Shown here one piece after another: positions 57,357 to 64,000 of a stretch of 64,000 nt of DNA. Position 1 is the stretch's first letter. The number at the start of each line of letters is the position of its first letter. The position numbers and the translations under genes are program-made. The notes under the pieces were generated by a model. The model did not search any database. It was not told the origin of the DNA and saw only the letters and a list, made by a program, of their open reading frames with translations. Where the stretch lies: the NCBI GenBank assembly GCA_004154925.1, contig QJNS01000101.1, forward strand, positions 1-64,000, written 5' to 3'. Origin of the DNA: Monosporascus cannonballus. Taxonomy: Eukaryota; Ascomycota; Sordariomycetes; Xylariales.

Positions 57357-58647
57357 ATGGCTTCAACGGTTCTCGCCCAGCCGGCCATCGCTACACAGGA
57401 CGAGTTGGCGAATGAGACGTCTGCCTTGACGGTACAAGACACTTCAGAGGCACAGCTGCCTCCCCACCGGAGTCATGATCCCCAGTACAACATGAAGAGG
57501 AGCGATCCATTCCAATTCGGATCTCGCTACCTACAAGAAGAAGACGACGTCTTCGAGTTCAATGCCTGGGATCATGTGGAGACTGACGATGCCTACAAGG
57601 AGTATGCTGAGCAGCAATATGAAATGCAGCGCCAATCGCCAGTCTCCGATTTTGACAAACGTAAGCTCTCGCCTCCCGCCTTCTTTCAGACATTACGCGC
57701 CTCCCGGTGTCCTGATGATACCCAAAATGCATAGTTCATCTGATTCCAATGATGACTATATACATCAATTCTTTCGCTCCCATCTGACCGCACCCCGCAT
57801 AAATATAATTCCCCAAGCTTCACGCCGAGGCCCTAGACACAGTTGCTGACAGCCAGGCAATACAGACAGGTTCAACTCGGATCCGGCCAAGTTCTGGAAT
57901 GTCTTCTACAAGAACAACACTGCCAACTTCTTCAAGAACCGCAAGTGGTTACAACAGGAGTTCCCTGTTCTAGACAAAGTTACGCGGGAGGACGCCGGTC
58001 AGATAACACTCCTCGAAGTGGGTGCTGGTGCTGGCAATACTGCGTTTCCCATCCTTGCCAACAACAAGAACCCCAAGCTGAGGGTCCATGCCTGTGATTA
58101 TTCTAAGGAGGCCGTTAAAGTGATGCGTAATCATGAGGCTTATGACACCAACGTCATGCAAGCAGATGTATGGGATGCTGCCGGTGAAGATCTCCCTCCG
58201 GGCCTCGGAGAGGATTCCGTAGACGTCGTTCTCATGGTCTTCATATTCTCTGCTCTGTCTCCTGCACAATGGGAACAAGCTGCGAAGAACATTTACCGCG
58301 TTCTCAAGCCGGGCGGTCAAGTTTGTTTCCGTGATTATGGGCGAGGCGACCTAGCACAGGTCCGCTTCAAGAAGGGTCGATATTTAGAAGAGAACTTCTA
58401 TCTCCGAGGTGACGGCACACGAGTCTACTTCTTCGACAAAGATGAGCTCGCCCGGATATGGACTGGGGCGGCATTTGCAAAGAATGAGAATGCGGCGGAG
58501 GACGGCAGAGAATCTAAGGAGGCCCAGCCCAGTCCTTCCTTGTTTGAAATCGAGGAACTCGGTGTCGATAGAAGATTGCTCGTGAACAGAGCACGGCGCC
58601 TGAAGATGTATAGATGCTGGCTACAGGGTCGGTTTAGAAAGAAATAG
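57357..58647 (+). CDS. ABP140: tRNA (cytosine-32 N3) methyltransferase, ABP140/METTL2 family
   Basis: Two exons, 57357-57660 and 57866-58647 (205-nt phase-1 intron); 1,086 nt, 361 aa. N-terminal part has DPFQFGSRYLQEEDDVFEFN and AWDHVE, then RFNSDPAKFWNVFYKNNTAN, both family signatures. SAM-binding motif I reads LLEVGAGAGNT (about 148-158). Next are VHACDYSKEAVKVM, DVVLMVFIFSAL and VLKPGGQVCFRDYG. These enzymes make 3-methylcytidine at position 32 of tRNA-Thr/Ser anticodon loops. The protein lacks the actin-binding extension that yeast Abp140 gains by frameshifting. The stop is 89 bp from that of the convergent phosphatase gene. Confidence 0.95.
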
Positions 58648-58736
58648 ACGCCATTTTAGACGCATCACAAACTACAAAACTCGATGTGACTTATTGTTAG
58701 GGGCGTGGTTCAATTCTGGATGAAATACCACCCCGC

Positions 58737-60048
58737 TCATGCCCTCAGTCCATCGATGAGCCTTTTCCTCTCTGCGTTCCCGAACCCTATCTCGTCGAGG
58801 TACCCGTTCACGCCGTTGTACCTAGTCGCCACGTGCTGTTCCAACCTTGCCACGAAGTCTTTTGGCGTATCTCCCCACTCCGGCGTCAGTCCGATTTCTT
58901 TGATCTCCGCCATCCTAGCCTCCTTCTCCGACCGAAGCCCATCTCGAGACAGCAGATAGTCGTGATTGATCGCTTCCGTGGGTACGCCCAATATCATCAG
59001 AACTAGAGCAACGACGAGCCCAGTTCGATCCTTGCCTTGCGTGCAATGCACCAAGAGAGGAAGCGATCCCGGCTCGGCGTAGACTCGCAATGCCTGTGAC
59101 GGAGGTGTATGAGTCCCTGCCATGGTCTCCTCGCCCGCCGCACGCAACGGGAACATGAATCGTAGGGAGTGTACGGAAAAGGAGGCGCCATACCTCTGCA
59201 ATCTCTCTTCCAGACTGGTCAAGCGTGTCGAGACCTAAGCCGACGAGACCCCGAGGCAGCATGACCTCCCTGCCTATGATGCTTATGGCCTGCACGCGGT
59301 ATCCCAAGATGTAGAGGAAGATGAACTGGCTATGCATTTTGGCGCAATGGCGAAGATCATCAGCACCATGGATAGATGGGTGGATGGTGATATACCGAGG
59401 GAAAAAATTGAAAACGAAAACAGAAAGAAAGAAAGAAAGAAAGAGGACGGATAGACGGGTTGCGTTGCGCTCACAAGAAACCAAGCCAGGACAGATGGCT
59501 CAAGAGGAACAGCTCGAACTGGCGTCCCGTGATCCTGATCTCGGAGTACCTCACGCCAGGGATCCTCCGCGCGGGGATCGTCTCGGGATCTGCATCCGCA
59601 GCGGCCCGGCGCTTCTCCGCTTGCTTGAGATGCTCCGTCCTGTAGGGGTACATCTAGCGTTAGGTGTGCTCCGTTTCGGCGCCCAGCAGCAGCGCCAGCA
59701 GCAGAAGCGCTCCGTGCTTACTTGGTTCTTAGGTCCATGACCGTCTTAATCCCGAGCCCGTTCTTGAGAGTTTCCCGGTCTCGCGGCGAGGCATCATCTG
59801 GGGCGAGCGGGATTTAGCTACCAGCTCTCCCTCTAGGCGAGTGCCCGCGTCGAGCTAAAAGAAACCATCATCATACCCGGCCGCGCGGAGCGGTAGAGAA
59901 CACCCTCTTTGACCAGTCTGTACTCGTCAGAGACAGATGCGCCAATAGACCAGGGCGCCTCTGGCTACTCATACCTACGGCCGACGAAGTCGTTGGCAGT
60001 CCTGCCGACATCGCGGAAATTGAGGATGTTGTCAAATTCGTAGGCCAT
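58737..60048 (-). CDS. Tyrosine/serine protein phosphatase-like protein (Y_phosphatase3 type)
   Basis: Six exons read 60048-59975, 59917-59877, 59797-59722, 59639-59475, 59329-59194, 59093-58737; 849 nt, 282 aa. Starts MAYEFDNILNFRDVGRTAND, the typical NFRDVG opening, then RLVKEGVLYRSARPDDAS and TVMDLRT. The catalytic P-loop is HCTQGKDRTG (C181, R187). Next is LVVALVLMILGVPTEAINHD, and the end is ERKRLIDGLRA. Active-site form agrees with MptpB-like dual-specificity phosphatases, some of which act on phosphoinositides; the substrate here is unknown. Intron 4 has a GAAA microsatellite. The exon 5 acceptor (59330-59331) is the least certain junction. Convergent with ABP140. Confidence 0.9.
59423..59443. 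repeat. (GAAA)n microsatellite in a phosphatase intron
   Basis: About five GAAA units; in the minus-strand transcript this is a TTTC pyrimidine tract within intron 4. Confidence 0.8.
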
Positions 60049-61003
60049 CAGGCTGCTGTGCGGGGAAGGGGGGCTGGAATCTAGCTACGAAGGCAAATGT
60101 CAGGATGGTCAACCAAGAGAGTGCATTGCCTTTTCGTCAATAGGCCGTTGAGTAGACGGGGTGAGGAGTTTTCGGGAGATTTCGGTGCCCGCCGCACGAT
60201 CCCTCCTTCCCCGGTAAAGGAGCACTCTATGGGTCCGGGATCCGAGTAGACCCGTCGGAAACGCCGCGCCCGGACCGCATTCGAGTATCAAGGCGGCTCC
60301 CCTGACTAATGGCTTCAACATGTCTACATGACGACTGCATACTGCCACAAGCGCGAGCTCCCTTCGGTATAGTTCGGAGATGAACTTACAACAGGACTTC
60401 CTTAAACAACCAACAGTGGGGCCGTGTAGCACCGCCCCTGTTGGCGCGCGTGTCGCGGATGGAGGTTTCTTCTTATCTTTAGCAAGCCGAATACCTACGA
60501 CGGTGTTACGGGTAGGCCATACGGCCCCTCAATTTTCCCCCTTCCAAAAAAAAAAGGCCGGAACTGCAGCAGTAGGCAGCACGCAGCTCGGGCCGAACAC
60601 ATGCTCGTGGGGTGGGTGTTCACAGCATTTTTAGGCCCACACGGCCCCTCGATTTTCCCCGTCCCAAAAAGGGGCGGGGACTGCGACAGTAGCAACGCCT
60701 TAAAACGCTGCCAGGTCGCTGCGTTCAGGCCTCATAGCGCTTTCCTATATCGGGGGCTAGCAGATCTGCCTACATGATTTGTCGTCTTATTGATGAGATG
60801 CCTTTCATCCATGCAAATATTCGTGATAATTCTTAAGCATATTTGGATTATAATTGCCCGCGTTTAAATATTAAATTCATTCCAATTCCCTATTCCAATT
60901 GCTCTGTATCTGTCGTTAACCCATGTAAAAGCTATACTTAGTTTTAGTCGCGATTACTAACGCGGCCCACAGCTACATTACACATAACAGTGTTTTAAAT
61001 ATC
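60049..61003. other. Intergenic with a diverged direct repeat, then AT-rich DNA
   Basis: A GC-rich part carries the repeat pair at 60513 and 60632; from about 60770 the sequence turns AT-rich until the F-box gene. No gene supported. Confidence 0.45.
60513..60698. repeat. Diverged direct repeat, about 60 bp units spaced 119 bp
   Basis: Units begin at 60513 and 60632 with TAGGCC and share ACGGCCCCTC, ATTTTCCCC, a CCAAAAA run, and ACTGC followed by CAGTAG. Most differences are transitions and A/G-run length. No other copy seen in the window. Confidence 0.75.
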
Positions 61004-61111
61004 TTAGCGGATACCGTACCGATAGTAGTCATACCAGGCATTCTGATCGCGGTATTGCCCGATCCAGGAATCCTCCCAGTTGTGCTTGAACACTTGATGA
61101 CCCTCCATGAC
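61004..61111 (-). other. In-frame coding-like extension beyond the F-box stop codon
   Basis: Directly after the TAA the same frame reads VMEGHQVFKHNWEDSWIGQ and ends WYDYYRYGIR before a second TAA at 61004-61006. About 25 of 35 codons end in G or C, whereas the DNA beyond the second stop is AT-rich. GTAAGT overlaps the first stop, but no acceptor gives a workable intron. Confidence 0.6.
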
Positions 61112-62359
61112 TTACCTATAGCGTCTTTTCTGGCGCAGAAATACGCTAAAGCCCACACCTGCTTCGATGAAGCTACGCGTTAATGGTGGTTTCCATGCCG
61201 ACTCTGGGTGGCCCGTGCCTCTTGTCACGTCGTAGACGAAATCTGGTTCGCTCTCATTACCATGTTCTCCTTCATCACCGCCATCAAGTGGGGGATCGGG
61301 ATACCAAAAAGATGGCCGCTCCATCGAAACGATTCTTAATCTCTCCAGCGACGACTCTGGAGTACCGCTATCTGTATTTTTGCTTCGCTTGATGCTCTCA
61401 AGAAACCCGCGTAGCCAGACCTGCTGATCAGGCGAGGTAGGGCCTTCCAAAAAGTCCAAGTAGACACCATCATCATCGAAGAAGACTTCCAGTTCATTGA
61501 GACTTCTAGGCAGTTGGTCCCAGAGAAGCTCCTCATCTTCGGAATAACGGCCCACAAGAAAGATGTGATAGATAGATAGACGCCTCAATTTGGTGAAGTC
61601 GCTGAGGTTGATAGGAAAACTATACCCGAGCCCTTGATGTGGACGTCGTTCCCGGGTTAAAACGAGCCTTTCAAGAGAATTCGCTTGGCTCTTCATAGCG
61701 CGCTCAGCGGCACCACACGTAAACTCGTGAGATTCCGGGCCCGGGCTGTGACCATTCCAATAGAGACCATCCCAATAGGCTTGGTCGATATCGTACCATA
61801 GCTCCTTGAGAGCTTTGGGCCAGCTCAGAACTTCGGCGAGGGCCTCTTCGTGCGCCCCGCACCCGATTAGTCGGAGGACCTCAACAGGCGACGTGCCAAC
61901 ATGGTCATGACCATCCCACTCCAGGGCTTCCCTATTCACGAATCTCCGGAGGGATACGATGCGTACGCTAGGAAGCCAGAAGGCCTTGTAGAACCCCGGT
62001 GCCGAATAGCTCTTAACGTCTATATGAAGGCACCTTACATGAGCTAGCGGGCTCTGGTCGTTCCCCAGCGCTCGAAGAAGCCGCATTGATGGAGCATCCG
62101 ACGAGGGCCGACCCGGACGGCCGACCAAGGGAATATAGGAATAGAGCGCTCCAATGCAAACATCGTAGAGTCGTCGGCGGGATGCGCTGACTGGACGTAA
62201 CCACGTAATCTGTTCTTGTGCCTGTTCATCCTGTTGCATAAGCGTCTCCACCCAGTGATAGAAGGGCACATGGTCGAGAGAGTCGGGCTGGTGATGAGCT
62301 GCGAGATTCGAAATAACCTTGAGGAGAATCTCATCCGGGAGGTCAAGGAGTTGAGCCAT
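61112..62359 (-). CDS. F-box-like protein
   Basis: Single open frame, ATG at 62359, TAA at 61112-61114, 415 aa. The N-terminus MAQLLDLPDEILLKVISNLA is an F-box (LPxEIL..I). The F-box pattern is followed by leucine-rich-repeat-like stretches: LRLIGCGAHEEALAEVLSWP, SLERLVLTRER, LRRLSIYHIF and LNELEVFFDDDGVY. Such proteins usually recruit substrates to SCF ubiquitin ligases; the target is unknown. The frame continues past the TAA for 35 more coding-like codons to a second TAA at 61004 (see the next entry and findings), so the annotated end may be wrong. Confidence 0.88.
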   Translation of the reverse strand: MAQLLDLPDEILLKVISNLAAHHQPDSLDHVPFYHWVETLMQQDEQAQEQITWLRPVSASRRRLYDVCIGALYSYIPLVGRPGRPSSDAPSMRLLRALGNDQSPLAHVRCLHIDVKSYSAPGFYKAFWLPSVRIVSLRRFVNREALEWDGHDHVGTSPVEVLRLIGCGAHEEALAEVLSWPKALKELWYDIDQAYWDGLYWNGHSPGPESHEFTCGAAERAMKSQANSLERLVLTRERRPHQGLGYSFPINLSDFTKLRRLSIYHIFLVGRYSEDEELLWDQLPRSLNELEVFFDDDGVYLDFLEGPTSPDQQVWLRGFLESIKRSKNTDSGTPESSLERLRIVSMERPSFWYPDPPLDGGDEGEHGNESEPDFVYDVTRGTGHPESAWKPPLTRSFIEAGVGFSVFLRQKRRYR

Positions 62360-63658
62360 CGTGTGGGGGCTACCAACATGTAGGGCTGATAACGACGTAG
62401 ATCCGGGGGATGGGCCCTACCACCTCCCAGCGACTCGGTTCGGGCTGAGGGCTCCGACGGCAATATAGCGAGCACTAAAGGATTCTAATTGTCCCGACGT
62501 GGGGACCTGCCGATGACTATGGGGTTCTTATCGACCAATGACAAAGTAATTCTCCTCGCTAGGCGAATGCCTGGTTGGTATGCGGGATGGTCTCCAGAGA
62601 AAATCGTTGGTACGGAAGCGATCAACATGCCCCCGCTCATTATCCCAGCCGTTCGGGTTGACAGGATGGGCCTTCGCTAGTAGTATGCACATATGCAGAT
62701 TGATATCACCGGAATATATGAGCACAGGCATATACGGCTTTAAGAAATCAAAATTTATGACATTCCAGAATGAACGCTCCAATACATGTGGTTGGTTTGG
62801 GGTACCTTATGCCTTTGTACATATTACTCGTAGGCACTTGCTAACTGGGAAGACAGTGATCTAGATTGTACAATACAAACCTGTAAAAGGAAGTCGTGTT
62901 CATTCCGCTGCAAGCATGCATTTTATTAGGTAATTAACCCTGTTTTCAGCCACATTTATACATACCTACATGCGAAGGTCGATGGTGTTACTACATGCAT
63001 ATGTGCATCTGTATGTGCACGCTACATAGATACCTCCTGGGCGGGCATGAAAGGCAAGAGTCGGCAAAGCAGAGCCATGACGTCAACTATCATCAGCAAA
63101 TAACACCTCAAAGCCGGGTACGTTGTGGTTTTGTATAGACACAACATGCAAATGTAGACAACCAACAAGGCACCCGGCGCTCCCCGTTATCATACATCGT
63201 ACCCAGTTGTCTTTCTTTCTTTCCGTCCACCCTGTTCTCGACTCCTTCCCTTTCCTTGTCAACCCTGGTTCGAAGAGAGAATACTCAAAAAGAGGTGCAG
63301 AGTAAGTTGACCAAATTTGCTTATAGTAGGTAGGCATCTAATGACAAAAGAGTCGGTCATAATTAGCACACGGAACAATCCATAAATCTGGGGCACCGCA
63401 CAGCGCCAGTAGCCAATGACGACACTCAACCCCCATCGACATCTACCATCTAGGCGGGATCGACTTGCATTAGACGTTATCCACCAAACGACCTCACCAC
63501 TCTAATACCTATGCTTACCTACATTTAGTAACGCCAAAAGAAAGCATACAGTGTCATATCGCCGACCTACTCTTGTATTCTTATATCTCCCGATCAACAT
63601 TCCTACGCAACATCTTTTAACATCTTTCTTAACGCATGTGCGACCTTCTCTAGGCGCT
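62360..63658. other. Divergent intergenic region, F-box / eisosome gene
   Basis: No gene supported; short frames on both strands only. Pyrimidine-rich DNA at about 63200-63265. Confidence 0.5.
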
Positions 63659-64000
63659 ATGCCCGACATGTCCACTGCCAGTGCGGCTCCTACTCTAGAT
63701 CGGACGAGCACCACATCGCACAAACCTCCTCAAAGGCAGCAGCAGTCAGCGTCTTTAGTAGCTGCCGGTTTGGCGAAAGGCTATCAGATGCCGGCTCCTT
63801 GGGAACCTACACACAGTAGCGATGGCGCGAAGGCTGCTCTGCTTGCGTCGCGGACCACTAAGAACCCTGACCCGTGGAAGCCCCCAGCCACGAGTTATGG
63901 TCACTCGGCTGCTAATTTAGCCTTCAAGTCTGATCGCAACGCCTTGCTATCACCCCGGTCGAATACCCCTGAGCGCCAGAAGTCACTCCGGGCTGCGAAG
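63659..64000 (+). CDS. EIS1: Eisosome protein 1-like, 3' truncated by the window end
   Basis: The frame opens with ATG at 63659 (MPDMSTASAAPTLDRTSTTS) and is still open at the window end, 114 codons. It contains the repeated eisosome pattern: LVAAGLAKGYQMPAPWEP, SDGAKAALLASRTTKNPDPW and SYGHSAANLAFKSDRNALLS. These short Ala/Leu/Trp-Pro repeats recur in Eis1 proteins, which stabilise eisosomes (Pil1/Lsp1 furrows) at the plasma membrane. A CTCTAG sits just before the ATG, so an upstream exon is possible. The rest of the gene lies beyond the window. Confidence 0.8.
   Translation, partial: MPDMSTASAAPTLDRTSTTSHKPPQRQQQSASLVAAGLAKGYQMPAPWEPTHSSDGAKAALLASRTTKNPDPWKPPATSYGHSAANLAFKSDRNALLSPRSNTPERQKSLRAAK

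Overview
This window is nuclear DNA of a filamentous ascomycete (Pezizomycotina, most likely Sordariomycetes). Genes carry short introns (mostly 50-200 nt, GTRNGT donors, CTAAC/CTGAC-like branch sites, YAG acceptors). Gene families are those of a typical mould (SET1, fungal tropomyosin, BIG1, eisosome protein, Sws2-type mitoribosomal protein). One transposon has been destroyed by what look exactly like repeat-induced point (RIP) mutations. Exon structures were assembled by hand from splice signals, frame continuity and family knowledge; nearly every multi-exon model sums to a multiple of three.

Layout. 0-5 kb: an RRM-like hypothetical protein (-) and a class-3 lipase-like protein (+). 5-12 kb: mitochondrial m-AAA protease AFG3 (+) and a dicarboxylate/amino-acid:cation symporter (-). 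11.6-16.9 kb: gene-poor, with a 1,865-bp RIP-degraded Fot1/pogo-type element. 16.9-18.5 kb: FCF1 (+) in 11 exons. 19-23 kb: histone H3K4 methyltransferase SET1 (-). 25-29.7 kb: an unrecognised securin-like protein (-), tropomyosin (+), RRP17 (-). 30-37 kb: BIG1 (+), TRM112 (-), an ER cyclophilin (-), uS13m (+), an M19 dipeptidase (-). 39-49 kb: F-BAR/DEP/RhoGAP protein (+), AP-3 delta (-), EMC2 (+). 52-64 kb: a long coiled-coil protein with a ubiquitin-like domain (+), COQ10 (-), an ABP140/TRM140-type tRNA methyltransferase (+), a tyrosine phosphatase-like protein (-), an F-box-like protein (-), and the 5' end of an eisosome protein (+). Two 10-N assembly gaps sit beside long G or C homopolymers.

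The genes are not a cluster. They are unrelated housekeeping functions: ribosome biogenesis and translation (FCF1, RRP17, TRM112, uS13m, ABP140), mitochondria (AFG3, COQ10, uS13m), secretory/ER/vacuole (BIG1, EMC2, cyclophilin, AP-3 delta), cytoskeleton/cortex (tropomyosin, RhoGAP, eisosome) and chromatin (SET1). Many are divergent or convergent pairs with 90-800 bp between them.

I found no secondary-metabolite cluster, CRISPR, rRNA or convincing tRNA. The points most worth a second look are structural: a start codon split by an intron (AP-3 delta), a coding exon consisting only of ATG (uS13m), 15- and 18-nt micro-exons in FCF1, a perfect 18-bp hairpin around a SET1 3' splice site, two possible C-termini of the ER cyclophilin, a coding-like in-frame extension beyond the stop of the F-box gene, and the RIP-mutated transposon.
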